DNA of 64,000 bases, taken from positions 186,001 through 250,000 of the forward strand of contig NZ_BKCG01000001.1 of assembly GCF_008974325.1 (NCBI RefSeq), read 5' to 3'. Source of the DNA: Patiriisocius marinus. GTDB taxonomy: Bacteria > Bacteroidota > Bacteroidia > Flavobacteriales > Flavobacteriaceae. A program made the position numbers and the translations under genes. Under the pieces are notes generated by a model. The model ran no database searches, was not told where the DNA came from, and saw only the letters and a list, made by a program, of their open reading frames with translations. Position 1 is the first letter of the stretch; each line of letters begins with the position of its first letter. Positions 44,851 through 54,495 of the stretch are shown here, piece by piece.

Positions 44851-45044
44851 TATTCTGTCTCGTTTAGGATTGTATTATCGTCTTCAAGAGGGATGTTGCT
44901 TACTTCAATTATATGTGCTTTTTTTGCTGTGAATACCCAAGCAAAAAGAGCTGTAAAAAAGATGAAGAATATCAACAATGAAATCATTGGATAAATTTCA
45001 ACACCATCTATATTTTCTAAGTTTCCTTTTATAAATTTCAACAT
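44850..45044 (-). CDS. ccoQ: CcoQ-like small cbb3 subunit
   Basis: 64 aa with one membrane helix (about residues 19-40: MISLLIFFIFFTALFAWVFT) and a hydrophilic tail. Size, topology and position between ccoNO and ccoP match CcoQ, which stabilises CcoP. The gap to ccoNO is 4 bases and the stop shares a base with ccoP. Confidence 0.8.
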   Translation of the reverse strand: MLKFIKGNLENIDGVEIYPMISLLIFFIFFTALFAWVFTAKKAHIIEVSNIPLEDDNTILNETE

Positions 45045-45048
45045 AGTG

Positions 45049-47253
45049 TTATTCGTTTAAGTTTGTTGGAGTCTCTTCTTTGTTTTTGATTTTAATATCT
45101 GTTCCTAATCTTTGTAGATATGATATAATAGCTACTACTTCACGATTTCTCATTTCAACAAATTCCACACCATTTTCTTGTGCATATTTTTTATCAGCTT
45201 CATAAGTTTTAGCAAAATCAGGATCTGAATAAAGGTCTTTCTCAATTTTAGTTCCTTGCTCATCCATAGATTGTAAAGCATTTGCAATATCCTCTTCGGT
45301 ATATGGTACTCCTAAAGTTACCATTGCATTTAGCTTATCTATTGTTGCGCTCTTATCTAATTCATTTTGAATAAACCATTTGTAAGATGGCATAATAGAA
45401 CCTGAAGAAGTACTCTGTGGATCATAGAAGTGATTCAAATGCCAGTTATTACTGTACTTACCACCCACACGATGTAAATCTGGACCCGTACGTTTACTAC
45501 CCCATAAAAATGGATGGTCATATACAAATTCTCCTGCTTTAGAGTATTCACCATATCGTTCTACCTCACTTCTAAATGGCCTTACCATTTGAGAGTGACA
45601 GGAAACACAACCTTCTCTAATATATAAATCACGTCCTTCTAATTCTAATGGTGTGTAAGGTTTTACACTAGATATTACAGGCACATAATCATCTACAATT
45701 AGTGATGGTATAATTTGAACCATACCACCAATTAATATTGCTATAGTTGCAAATATGGTAAGTTTAACAGGGCGTCTTTCTAACCAAGTGTGATATCCTT
45801 CAGAGCTTGTACGTTTTTTAGTTACTTTAGCAAGTGGTGCTGCTTCTGCAAGTTCATCAGTTACACTAACTCCAGAACGAGCAGTCATTATAAGGTTATA
45901 AATACCTATTAAAGCACCAGTAATAAACATTGATCCACCAATAGCTCTCATCCAGTACATTGGCATAATCTCACTTACTGTCTCTAAAAAGTTACCGTAA
46001 GTTAACGTACCATCTGGATTAAATTGCTTCCACATTGATGCTTGAACAAATCCTGCAACATACATTGGTAATGCATATAGAATAATACCTAAAGTACCTA
46101 TCCAAAAGTGAACATTTGCAAGTGATGTAGACCATAATTTTGTTTTAAACAATTTTGGAACCATCCAGTACACCATACCAAAAGTTAAAAATCCATTCCA
46201 AGCTAATGCTCCTACGTGAACGTGTGCAATAATCCAATCACTAAAGTGAGCAATTGCATTTACATTTTTAAGTGACAGCATTGGTCCTTCAAAAGTTGCC
46301 ATACCATAACCTGTAATCGCAACAACCATAAACTTTAAAACAGGATCTGTACGTACTTTATCCCAAGCTCCACGCAATGTTAATAAACCATTAATCATTC
46401 CACCCCAAGACGGAGCGATTAACATTACAGAGAAAGCAACACCTAAGTTTTGTGCCCAATCTGGTAATGCTGAATATAATAAGTGGTGAGGTCCTGCCCA
46501 TATATATATAAATATCAATGACCAGAAGTGAACTATAGAAAGTCTGTATGAATATACAGGTCTATTTGCTGCTTTAGGTACAAAGTAATACATTAATCCT
46601 AAGAATGGAGTTGTAAGGAAAAACGCTACTGCATTATGCCCGTACCACCATTGTACAAGTGCATCCTGCACTCCCGCATACATAGAGTAGCTTTTTAAAG
46701 CGCTAATAGGCAGCTCCATACTATTTACAATATGCAATACAGCTACTGTAACAAATGTTGCTAGGTAAAACCAAATTGCAACATATAAGTGACGTTGTCT
46801 CCTTTTTAAAATTGTTCCAATCAAGTTAGCTCCAAAAACAACCCAAATAAGTGCAATAGCAATATCAAAAGGCCATTCTAATTCGGCATATTCTTTTGTT
46901 GTTGTATAACCCAATGGAAGTGTTATTGCAGCTCCTACAATGATAGCTTGCCATCCCCAAAAGTTTAGATTACTCATCCAATCTTTCCACATTCTTGCTT
47001 TAAGCAGTCGTTGTGTTGAATAATAAACCCCTGCAAAAATAGCATTCCCTACAAAGGCAAAAATTACCGCATTGGTATGTAATGGTCTTAAACGACCAAA
47101 ACTTAACCAGGATATACCATCTGTAAGGTTAGGAAATAAAAACATAAAGGCTAATAATAAACCTACACTCATACCAACAACACCCCAAAACATAGTGGCG
47201 ATGATGAATTTGCTTACGATTTTGTTATCGTAGTAAAACTTTTGTACTTCCAT
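45049..47253 (-). CDS. ccoNO: cbb3 oxidase catalytic subunits I and II, fused CcoN-CcoO
   Basis: 734 aa. Residues 1-460 are CcoN with about 12 membrane helices; haem and CuB ligands are visible in RPLHTN (His59), WYGHNA (His206), GPHHLL (His256 and His257) and AHVHVG (His344 and His346). From about residue 495 CcoO follows with one helix and the mono-haem domain CVSCH (549-553), MVRPF and WGSKRTGPDLHRVGGKY. The oxidase reduces oxygen to water at very low oxygen and pumps protons. The N-O fusion is characteristic of Bacteroidota. The gene lies 11 bases after ccoS. Confidence 0.96.
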   Translation of the reverse strand: MEVQKFYYDNKIVSKFIIATMFWGVVGMSVGLLLAFMFLFPNLTDGISWLSFGRLRPLHTNAVIFAFVGNAIFAGVYYSTQRLLKARMWKDWMSNLNFWGWQAIIVGAAITLPLGYTTTKEYAELEWPFDIAIALIWVVFGANLIGTILKRRQRHLYVAIWFYLATFVTVAVLHIVNSMELPISALKSYSMYAGVQDALVQWWYGHNAVAFFLTTPFLGLMYYFVPKAANRPVYSYRLSIVHFWSLIFIYIWAGPHHLLYSALPDWAQNLGVAFSVMLIAPSWGGMINGLLTLRGAWDKVRTDPVLKFMVVAITGYGMATFEGPMLSLKNVNAIAHFSDWIIAHVHVGALAWNGFLTFGMVYWMVPKLFKTKLWSTSLANVHFWIGTLGIILYALPMYVAGFVQASMWKQFNPDGTLTYGNFLETVSEIMPMYWMRAIGGSMFITGALIGIYNLIMTARSGVSVTDELAEAAPLAKVTKKRTSSEGYHTWLERRPVKLTIFATIAILIGGMVQIIPSLIVDDYVPVISSVKPYTPLELEGRDLYIREGCVSCHSQMVRPFRSEVERYGEYSKAGEFVYDHPFLWGSKRTGPDLHRVGGKYSNNWHLNHFYDPQSTSSGSIMPSYKWFIQNELDKSATIDKLNAMVTLGVPYTEEDIANALQSMDEQGTKIEKDLYSDPDFAKTYEADKKYAQENGVEFVEMRNREVVAIISYLQRLGTDIKIKNKEETPTNLNE

Positions 47254-47264
47254 AATTACTTAAG

Positions 47265-47468
47265 TTATTCTTTGGTTTTGATTGATTCCTCTTTTGATGT
47301 AGTTATCGAGGTCTTACTTTCCTTAACAAGTTCGTCGTCAAAAAGCATGCGCACAGATGGCGTATAGGTGTCGTCATACTGTCCGCTTTTTACTGACATA
47401 ACAAATGCCGCAAAAAAGCCGAGTGCAACAACTACACTAATTGCCAAAAGCATATAAATAATACTCAT
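47265..47468 (-). CDS. ccoS: CcoS, cbb3 oxidase assembly protein
   Basis: 67 aa with one membrane helix (MSIIYMLLAISVVVALGFFA) followed by VKSGQYDDTYTPSVRMLFDD, the CcoS family signature. It is needed to insert cofactors into CcoN. It is the first gene of the operon that runs to 40219, with an Fnr-type site and promoter directly upstream. Confidence 0.92.
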   Translation of the reverse strand: MSIIYMLLAISVVVALGFFAAFVMSVKSGQYDDTYTPSVRMLFDDELVKESKTSITTSKEESIKTKE

Positions 47469-47487
47469 ACCTACCTGAATTATATTA

Positions 47488-47535
47488 CAAAACTACCATC
47501 GATGGCACTTTTAAAAGATGACATTTATCATCTTT
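47488..47535 (-). promoter_or_regulatory. Promoter of the cbb3 operon with Crp/Fnr-type site
   Basis: On the minus strand a -7 element TAGTTTTG (47495-47488) has no -33 box. Instead the site TGATAAATGTCA (47530-47519 on the minus strand) sits with its centre 29.5 bases upstream of the -7 element, inside a longer inverted repeat AAAGATGA (47514-47521) / TCATCTTT (47528-47535). The geometry matches the other sites of this type in the window and fits a class II activator. Confidence 0.8.
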
Positions 47536-47624
47536 AGGTTTTGACTCATTGATTTCTGTTAAATAAATGTTATTTAAAATTCACAAAAAGCTGAAAACTA
47601 GCTATTTAAATCAATTATAGCCTG

Positions 47625-50036
47625 TTATTTAGATTCATTAAATCTTCTTCCTAAAATATGGGTCCCAATTGTTGTGAACACCACGATACTTATTGAACTT
47701 AAAGGCATTAGAATCGCAGCCACTACTGGAGCTAAGTTTCCTGTAATTGCAAAACCTAAACCTATTAAATTATAGAAAAGAGAGAAAATGAATGCGTACT
47801 TGATCACTTTAATACCTTTGCGAGATAAATTTAAAAACTGTGTAATTTCTTTAAACTTTGAAGCATCTAAAATTCCATCGCAAGCAGGTGAAAAAACATT
47901 CACATTTTCTGAAATTGATATTCCCACATTACTTTGTGCAAGTGCTCCAGCATCATTAAGTCCATCACCAATCATTAAAACATTCTTACCATTATCTTGA
48001 AGTGTTTTTATGTAATCTAATTTATCTTCAGGTTTTTGATTGAAAAGTATTGTAGTGTTTTTAGGAAGTAACGTAGACAAATGTTCTTTCTCACCATCAT
48101 TATCTCCAGAGAGAATAACAATACCTGTAGTCTTTTTCAAGGTATCGAAAACTTCTTTTACACCTTCGCGATACTCATTATAAAACACATAACATCCCTT
48201 GTAAATATTGTCTGTGCTAATATGCACCGCAGTACGTTGATGCGCATCTTCTTGTGTTTTTTTATGAGAAGCATCTACAAAGCCAAAAGAACCTACCTTA
48301 ATCTTGCGATTATTTATTACTCCAGTAATTCCTTGCCCTACTTCCTCTTTAAAGTTGTCTAGAGTTTGAATATTATTTTTATCAAGTATTGCATACAATG
48401 ATCTACTTAGAGGGTGATTTGAAGCCCTTAAAGTACTAGTTAGCAATGCTTTTTCTTCATCATTTAATGCCACACCCTCATATGTAATAGTGTTTTTAAC
48501 ACTTGTAGTTAGTGTTCCTGTTTTATCAAAAACTACAGTATCAATATGAGCTAATTGCTCAATAACTGAACTATTTTTTAAATACAACTTATGTCTTCCA
48601 AAAATGCGAAGTAAGTTCCCTAAAGTAAAAGGTGCCGCCAGTGCAATAGCACAAGGACAAGCAACTATTAGCACTGCAGTAAAAACATTTAATGCTATTG
48701 ATATGTCAATAAACATCCACACAATTGTTGCTAAAATAGCGATGACTAATAAACTCACAGTAAATCGCCTACTTATACTATCAGTAATATTCTCAAAAGC
48801 ACTTTGTTTGTTTTTGCTAAAAATAACATTAGACCATAATTGGGTTAAATAACTCTGCTCAACTGGCTTTAAAACCTCCACTTCAATTACTCCAGCTTGC
48901 TGTCTACCTCCAGCAAAAAGTTGGTCACCAGAAACTTTATTTACAGGTTCAGCTTCTCCTGTAACAAAACTATAATCTATTAAAGCATTCCCTTTTATTA
49001 ATATAGCATCTACTGGTAACAACTCGCTATTTCGTATTAAAATACGATCTCCTTTTTTTAATTCGTATACCTGTGTTTGCTCTTCTTTTTTAATTGAAGA
49101 ATCATTGGTTTCGTTTTTAACAAGACGAGTTACCGCTATAGGGAAATATGATTTATAGTCGCGCTCAAATGATAAAAATGCATAGGTTTTCTGTTGAAAA
49201 AATTTCCCTAACAATAGGAAGAATACTAGCCCCGCCATACTATCAAAAAAGCCAGATCCCCAATCCATAATAATTTCTACAGTAGACCTTATAAATAATA
49301 CCGAAATACCAATTGCAATTGGTACATCGATATTTAAAATATTAGATCGAAGTCCTTTATACGCTGAAATAAAATAATCACGCCCCGAATAAAAAGCAAC
49401 AGGAAGTGCAAAGCAGAACATTAACCATCTAAAAACATGTTTAAATTTTTCTAACCAAAATTCATTGACTTCGAAATATTCCGGAAAGGAAAGAAACATA
49501 ATATTTCCAAAGGCAAAACCTGCAAGTCCTAATTTGTAAATTAAACTCCTATCAATATTTGATTTTTTTTCGGAAGCATCGTCTAATGAAATATATGGTT
49601 CGTAGCCTATTCTTGATAATAAAATTACCAAATCTTGAAGTGATAATATTTCAGAAGAATATGTGATTCGTACAGTTTTCTTCGGAAAGTTAACTTGTGC
49701 AGTTTTTACAGCTGGATTAAGCTTATTTAAGTTTTCTAATACCCAAATGCACGAACTGCAATGAATTGATGGAATTAGCAGCGAAACAACTTGAGTATCT
49801 TGCTCATCAAATTCAAGCAACTTAGCAACGATTTGTTCATTTTCAAGAAAGTCAAATTTCCCTTCTTGTTCCAATGGAGTTGTTCCTGGAGTACGCTCTA
49901 AATCGTAATAGTACGATAGATCGTTATCGTTTAGAATATCGAAAACAGTTTTACAACCATGACAACAAAAAGTTTTGTCTTGGTGTGAGATTACAGTTGT
50001 TCTGCACTCATCACCACAATGGAAACAAGCTGACAT
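47625..50036 (-). CDS. ccoI: CcoI/FixI-type copper P1B-ATPase
   Basis: 803 aa. A Cys-rich N terminus (CFHCGDEC, residues 4-11, and CCHGC at 24-28) is followed by a heavy-metal-associated domain with CSSC (93-96), eight membrane helices, the CPC ion motif (460-462) and the phosphorylation site DKTGTLT (504-510). It exports copper to the periplasmic side for assembly of cbb3 oxidase. It is transcribed divergently from the Crp/Fnr gene, and both promoters share one regulator site. Confidence 0.93.
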   Translation of the reverse strand: MSACFHCGDECRTTVISHQDKTFCCHGCKTVFDILNDNDLSYYYDLERTPGTTPLEQEGKFDFLENEQIVAKLLEFDEQDTQVVSLLIPSIHCSSCIWVLENLNKLNPAVKTAQVNFPKKTVRITYSSEILSLQDLVILLSRIGYEPYISLDDASEKKSNIDRSLIYKLGLAGFAFGNIMFLSFPEYFEVNEFWLEKFKHVFRWLMFCFALPVAFYSGRDYFISAYKGLRSNILNIDVPIAIGISVLFIRSTVEIIMDWGSGFFDSMAGLVFFLLLGKFFQQKTYAFLSFERDYKSYFPIAVTRLVKNETNDSSIKKEEQTQVYELKKGDRILIRNSELLPVDAILIKGNALIDYSFVTGEAEPVNKVSGDQLFAGGRQQAGVIEVEVLKPVEQSYLTQLWSNVIFSKNKQSAFENITDSISRRFTVSLLVIAILATIVWMFIDISIALNVFTAVLIVACPCAIALAAPFTLGNLLRIFGRHKLYLKNSSVIEQLAHIDTVVFDKTGTLTTSVKNTITYEGVALNDEEKALLTSTLRASNHPLSRSLYAILDKNNIQTLDNFKEEVGQGITGVINNRKIKVGSFGFVDASHKKTQEDAHQRTAVHISTDNIYKGCYVFYNEYREGVKEVFDTLKKTTGIVILSGDNDGEKEHLSTLLPKNTTILFNQKPEDKLDYIKTLQDNGKNVLMIGDGLNDAGALAQSNVGISISENVNVFSPACDGILDASKFKEITQFLNLSRKGIKVIKYAFIFSLFYNLIGLGFAITGNLAPVVAAILMPLSSISIVVFTTIGTHILGRRFNESK

Positions 50037-50081
50037 AAAATATTAATTTGCTCAAGCGCTCAACGCTCATTATACCTACTG

Positions 50082-50155
50082 CAAAGATTGCTAACTAAAA
50101 GCACTCATAAAGTGATATATGTCACATAACTAATTTAATAATGTTAGTTCCTTTG
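50082..50155. promoter_or_regulatory. Divergent promoters of ccoI and the Crp/Fnr gene sharing one site
   Basis: The palindrome AGTGATATATGTCACA (50111-50126, core TGATATATGTCA 50113-50124) is centred at 50118.5. The -7 element for ccoI on the minus strand is AATCTTTG (50089-50082) and that for the Crp/Fnr gene is TTCCTTTG (50148-50155). Both lie exactly 29.5 bases from the centre, so one bound dimer can activate both directions. Confidence 0.8.
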
Positions 50156-50175
50156 TAGATACTAAAAATAATAAA

Positions 50176-50877
50176 ATGAACGATTTCAATGAAAGTCGAT
50201 GTGAAAATTGTGTAGTAAGACAATTGAACACACTTAAGGAACTTAGCAAAGAAGAATTAAAGCGAATTTCCGATAGCAAAACTAGCATGTTTATAAAAAA
50301 AGGAGAAGCTATTTTTAAAGAAGGTGAAAAACTAAACGGTGTTTTTTGTATTCGATCAGGTGTTTCAAAATTGTCTAAACTAAGTGATAACGGAAAAGAC
50401 CAAATATTAAAAATTGCCACTAAAGGGGAAGTGATGGGACATCGCTCAGTTATTACTGAAGAGAAGACAAACCTCAGTGCTGTAGCTTTAAATGATATGG
50501 AAGTTTGTTTTATTCCTAAACAACATCTATATGATAGTTTAAATAGTAATATATCATTCACTAAAGCAGTATTAGTGCAAATGGCTGAAGATTTAAAGTT
50601 TGCTGATGAGCTTGTGGTAAACATGGCGCAGAAAACCGTAAAACAACGTATTGCTGAAACCTTAAGATATCTTGAGAATAATTTTGGATTAGACGATGAT
50701 GGTTACCTAAAACTCATCTTAACTAGAGAAGACATTGCTAATATTGTTGGTACTGCTAAAGAAGCTTGCATTAGAACACTTGCTACTTTCAAAAAAGAAG
50801 GATGGATTGTAACAGATGGAAAACGTATTAAAATAGTAGACGAAAAAGCCCTCTATCGATTGATAGAGGGCCTTTAA
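50176..50877 (+). CDS. Crp/Fnr-family transcriptional regulator
   Basis: 233 aa. A cyclic-nucleotide-binding-like beta-roll (about residues 25-125: IKKGEAIFKEGEKLNGVFCI) is followed by the long dimer helix and a winged HTH (LTREDIANIVGTAKEACIRT, residues 182-201). Cys are at 9, 12 (CENC), 58, 111 and 198; the N-terminal CxxC pair and Cys111 are at places where Fnr proteins bind Fe-S, but the four-Cys pattern of E. coli Fnr is not complete. The recognition helix has Glu197 and Arg200, similar to Crp. It probably activates the oxidase genes under low oxygen. The last codons form a terminator (see next entry). Confidence 0.88.
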   Translation: MNDFNESRCENCVVRQLNTLKELSKEELKRISDSKTSMFIKKGEAIFKEGEKLNGVFCIRSGVSKLSKLSDNGKDQILKIATKGEVMGHRSVITEEKTNLSAVALNDMEVCFIPKQHLYDSLNSNISFTKAVLVQMAEDLKFADELVVNMAQKTVKQRIAETLRYLENNFGLDDDGYLKLILTREDIANIVGTAKEACIRTLATFKKEGWIVTDGKRIKIVDEKALYRLIEGL

Positions 50878-50880
50878 TTT
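50848..50880 (+). terminator. Terminator embedded in the 3' end of the Crp/Fnr gene
   Basis: A perfect 10-base stem GCCCTCTATC (50848-50857) / GATAGAGGGC (50862-50871) with loop GATT, then CTTTAATTT. The stem encodes the last residues (ALYRLIEG) and the stop TAA lies in the T-rich tail. The same hairpin can stop the convergent uspA transcript. Confidence 0.8.
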
Positions 50881-50918
50881 ATGAGTTAAATAATAGCTTA
50901 TTTTCCGTAAGCGTAATC

Positions 50919-51743
50919 TTAAATTTTAACTGTAAGTACTGGTAATTTTGAGTGGTTTACTACATCCTCTCCTATACTTCCAGTGAAAAAATGCGCTAAT
51001 CCTCTTCTACCGTGTGTAGGGATTCCAATAATATCGGCTTTTACTTTTTTAGCATAGTTAAAGATTCCTCTCTCAACATTGTAATCTGAATAAATTGCTA
51101 CATCTTCAGGAAGTAATTTATACCCTGTAAGTTGTACAATGAAGTCTACAATACGCTGATCGATTTCCTTTGTGCTTAAGTATTGCTCTCCAGGTTGATT
51201 GATGAATACATTTTTCACTTCAATATTTAAAGATTCGAAAAATGACATTGCCTTTTTGAAAGAAACAATACTTTCCGTTTTGTAATCGCAAGCAAACACT
51301 GCTTTAGTTGGTGTAAATGTGTCTCCACCTTTAATAACTAATACAGGTACTTTTGAGCTACGAACAACTTTCTCAGTATTTGATCCTACAAATACTTCTT
51401 GAAAACCACTACTACCGTGAGAACCCATTACTATTAAATCTGCTTCATATTCCTGAGCCACATCATCAAGTTCACTAAAAATTTTATAATTTTTTACTGT
51501 GGTATGTATAGTTAAACCCTCTAAATAATCTTTATCTAAAAGTTCTTCAAATCTTTTCTGTGTTAGCTTCACAAAAAACACACCTTCCATTGTATCACTT
51601 TCTTTGGTAAGGTTTGCTTCACTTAAACCCATCATATGCACAGCAACAAGTTCTGCATTTTGTTTTTTAGCTATTTGCGCAGCTACTTTAAGTGCATTTT
51701 CTGAATATTCTGAGAAATCTACGGGTACGATAATTGTTTTCAT
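50919..51743 (-). CDS. Universal stress protein, two-domain
   Basis: 274 aa with two UspA repeats. The first ends DLIVMGSHGSSGFQEVFVGS (the ATP-binding GxxG...GS pattern) and the second ends DIIGIPTHGRRGLAHFFTGS, with the final beta strand VVNHSKLPVLTVKI. Such proteins help survival under energy limitation. A Crp/Fnr-type site precedes it with the same spacing as at the oxidase genes, so it is probably induced at low oxygen. Confidence 0.9.
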   Translation of the reverse strand: MKTIIVPVDFSEYSENALKVAAQIAKKQNAELVAVHMMGLSEANLTKESDTMEGVFFVKLTQKRFEELLDKDYLEGLTIHTTVKNYKIFSELDDVAQEYEADLIVMGSHGSSGFQEVFVGSNTEKVVRSSKVPVLVIKGGDTFTPTKAVFACDYKTESIVSFKKAMSFFESLNIEVKNVFINQPGEQYLSTKEIDQRIVDFIVQLTGYKLLPEDVAIYSDYNVERGIFNYAKKVKADIIGIPTHGRRGLAHFFTGSIGEDVVNHSKLPVLTVKI

Positions 51744-51769
51744 CTTTAATATATTAGAAGGTTATACGC

Positions 51770-51812
51770 CAAAGGTACTTTCTTCATACACTCCTAAAAA
51801 TGATAAAAATCA
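51770..51812 (-). promoter_or_regulatory. uspA promoter with Crp/Fnr-type site
   Basis: On the minus strand TGATTTTTATCA (51812-51801) lies with its centre 29.5 bases from the -7 element TACCTTTG (51777-51770). No -33 box is needed. Confidence 0.75.
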
Positions 51813-51827
51813 TCTTTAATAAACTGT

Positions 51828-54281
51828 TTAATTTATAACACTACTCCTACTTCCTTTTTTACCTCTAAACAAAGCTGGGATTTGGTTATAGTCTAAAAAG
51901 TATTGCAGTTTAATAGATAAAGTATGATTTATGGGCTGATCAAACAAAGTTCCAATACTTTGAGTGTACGAGTCTCTTGCCTCGTTATCTTGATTAAACA
52001 ATTGGTTTCTATAAAGAGCCGTTAGAAAACTACCTGGCGCAAATTGCCAAGAATAACTCAAATCTAAATTCCATGTAGAGAAATTAATATCTGGATTATT
52101 TTCGATACTCTCTGTAGTATATCCTGAAGTTGAAGAAACTGTACCGTCATCATTTAGTGAAAACAATTGTTGATCATACTTTACAACTCCCCAATAATTT
52201 CGCAATGACAATGCTAAAGTATTGTATGGATTAAAGTTATAATTTGCACTTATTGACTGCTCAACTTCAATACGCTTTCGGTCGCCAAAAATTACATCAT
52301 CATCCGTTTTTGTAACAAAACCTCTATCGCCACTATAATACTCTCTATCAATAAAATAAGAAATTAAAAACTTGTCACTTATACGGTACCTTGGTCCAAA
52401 ACCTATCCAGTAATTCACATAATCACGTCCTTCGTCTAAAAAGGTTTCTACCCCACTATACAAGTTTATCGCTAGTTTTTTATTAGCATTTGACTCAAAC
52501 CATAAATTTGTATTTACACCATCTTGAGTAATAAAATAGCTTCCCTGTTTTCGGGGTTCGAAATAATCGTATTGCTTTCCCGGTTGAAGATTTAGACTAA
52601 TCCCAAATGAATTTAACTTAGTTGTTGTTCCGTTAAAATTTCCGCCAAATCCAAATCCAGTAAACGTACTTGGATCAGCCAATCGTGTATAATTAACGTA
52701 TGCTCCTATATAGTAACTATTGAAAATTCCTTCAGGTTCAAAAATTCTATAGCTACCATCAACACCAAAGTTGTTATAATTGTTTCTAAACAACAATCCT
52801 AAATCATTAATATCATAATCCTTATCAGCATAACTATGATCAAAACTATAACGGTATTTACCGTGTATTTTTCTTATGTATAAAAATGAACTATATCCAG
52901 TTTGGGTTCCTGTTTCTAGATTGAGGTTACTCATTTTCACCTCAGCGCGAACATTATAGGTATTACGCTTGTTAGTGATACTTGATATCAAACCTGTAAC
53001 ATTTGCGTCTCTAAAGCTCCCTTCACGCATAACGTTCGTATTAATAATTCCTACAGATGAGTTGCCATTAAATTGTTGGTCTGCAACTAAAATGTTATAG
53101 TTTGCAAATGGTTCCACATCTACTTGTCTAATTTCGCCAGTTATGGCATCTTCTATAGTCGCTCTAGCACGTTCCGTAAATGAGTTAAAAATACCCAAAC
53201 CGAGTCCTTTTTTTGTTCTTCCTGAAACTTTAATTGCATTTAACACTTTCACTGTTTCAGGATATTCAATCACCTCTTCATTTTCATTTAAATCTGGATC
53301 TCTTGTTGGCGAACTACCTACACGTCTTGAAAAAAACAGATTTCCTTTATTAAAAAGATCCACCCCTTCAGTAAAAAACTGTCGTTGCTCACTGAAGGTT
53401 TGCTCAAACGGACCCAAGTTTAGCGACACATCATCAAAACCAGCTTGGCTAAAATCTGGTATTAGTGTGGCATCTAGTGTAAAGTTTTCGGTGATTCCAT
53501 ATTTTATATCTAATCCTGCATTAAAATTAGATTCGTGATCTCCATCATATATATTTTGAACGGTCGAAACAAAAGGATAAAAAGATAGCCTCACTGGAGG
53601 TTCAAGATCTTTAAGTCCATTTAACTCCCCGTGATATAAACCAATATTCCCAATAGTAGGGTCTAATGGATTCCAAGTATACTGCGATTCATCACGTCTA
53701 AATCTCCTATGAAACTGGATTCCCCAAGTTTCTAAATTATTATTGTCAAATCGTAAGCAACGATATGGTATTTTCATTTCAAGTGACCAACCATTATCAT
53801 TAATTTTAACAGCACTATCCCAAACAGCATTCCAACCAAAATCTTCACCTACACTAGGATTTGCAATGGCATCGGCTTGTGTACCGGATGCAAAAACAAA
53901 AAACTCAGTATCATTTTGAGCATCATTATTGGGGTTAATTACAATTCCAAAAAAATCAGCATTCCCAAAATTATCTCTTGACGAAAGCTGTTTATCAATT
54001 TTTAATGGGTCATCATATAGAAAAGCAGATATATAAAGTGCAGCATCATCATACGTCATTTTAACAATTGTTTTATTTGCCTCCGTATCCTCAACTCCTA
54101 CATTGGGTCTAAACTGTGTAAATCCCTTTGCTTCATCTACATTCTTCCACGCAACGTCATCTAAAACACCATCTATTTTAGGCGCATTATCAGTTCTAGA
54201 AATGATAAGCGATTTTTTTTCTTGACCCAGGCTGCTCAAAGAAAACAGCATGGCAAGCGCTAATAAAAAATTGAATTTCAT
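51828..54281 (-). CDS. DUF5916 protein with CBM9-like domain, outer-membrane beta-barrel
   Basis: 817 aa with a signal peptide (MKFNFLLALAMLFSLSSLG). The N-terminal domain (about 28-215: APKIDGVLDDVAWKNVDEAK, EMKIPYRCLRFD) resembles carbohydrate-binding family 9. The rest is DUF5916, predicted to be an outer-membrane barrel (FEQTFSEQRQFFTEGVDLFN, FFSRRVG). The family is common in Bacteroidota with no settled function. Unlike its neighbours it has no Crp/Fnr-type site. Confidence 0.8.
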   Translation of the reverse strand: MKFNFLLALAMLFSLSSLGQEKKSLIISRTDNAPKIDGVLDDVAWKNVDEAKGFTQFRPNVGVEDTEANKTIVKMTYDDAALYISAFLYDDPLKIDKQLSSRDNFGNADFFGIVINPNNDAQNDTEFFVFASGTQADAIANPSVGEDFGWNAVWDSAVKINDNGWSLEMKIPYRCLRFDNNNLETWGIQFHRRFRRDESQYTWNPLDPTIGNIGLYHGELNGLKDLEPPVRLSFYPFVSTVQNIYDGDHESNFNAGLDIKYGITENFTLDATLIPDFSQAGFDDVSLNLGPFEQTFSEQRQFFTEGVDLFNKGNLFFSRRVGSSPTRDPDLNENEEVIEYPETVKVLNAIKVSGRTKKGLGLGIFNSFTERARATIEDAITGEIRQVDVEPFANYNILVADQQFNGNSSVGIINTNVMREGSFRDANVTGLISSITNKRNTYNVRAEVKMSNLNLETGTQTGYSSFLYIRKIHGKYRYSFDHSYADKDYDINDLGLLFRNNYNNFGVDGSYRIFEPEGIFNSYYIGAYVNYTRLADPSTFTGFGFGGNFNGTTTKLNSFGISLNLQPGKQYDYFEPRKQGSYFITQDGVNTNLWFESNANKKLAINLYSGVETFLDEGRDYVNYWIGFGPRYRISDKFLISYFIDREYYSGDRGFVTKTDDDVIFGDRKRIEVEQSISANYNFNPYNTLALSLRNYWGVVKYDQQLFSLNDDGTVSSTSGYTTESIENNPDINFSTWNLDLSYSWQFAPGSFLTALYRNQLFNQDNEARDSYTQSIGTLFDQPINHTLSIKLQYFLDYNQIPALFRGKKGSRSSVIN

Positions 54282-54422
54282 TGGTTTAGTGGTTGGTTGT
54301 TACATTATAGACACTAAAATTCTATTTGTGTTACACTTAAAACCTATATTTCTTTTTAAAAGTTCTTCTGAAATTTTAAGAATTTAACAAATCATATCAT
54401 TCATTTACAATTGTCAAGAGCT

Positions 54423-54453
54423 AAAAAAACCTTCACATTTCTGCGAAAGTTTT
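54423..54453 (-). terminator. Terminator after the cation ATPase gene
   Basis: On the minus strand a stem AAAACTTTCGCA / TGTGAAGGTTTT with two wobble pairs and a GAAA tetraloop, followed by a seven-T run. It ends the leftward ATPase gene that stops at 54496. Confidence 0.75.
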
Positions 54454-54495
54454 CTTTTAACGAGGCTTATTTATGATTAATTTCTAAACTAATTA

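Noticed and set aside
47536-47624. Terminator after ccoI
   Set aside because: Only a 4-base AGCT stem with T-run is visible, too weak to call.
50130-50624. 164-residue open frame antisense to the Crp/Fnr gene
   Set aside because: It lies opposite a clear Crp/Fnr protein and has a low-complexity Ser/Leu/Phe composition typical of a shadow frame.
53143-53538. 131-residue open frame antisense to the DUF5916 gene
   Set aside because: Shadow frame opposite a long recognisable protein.
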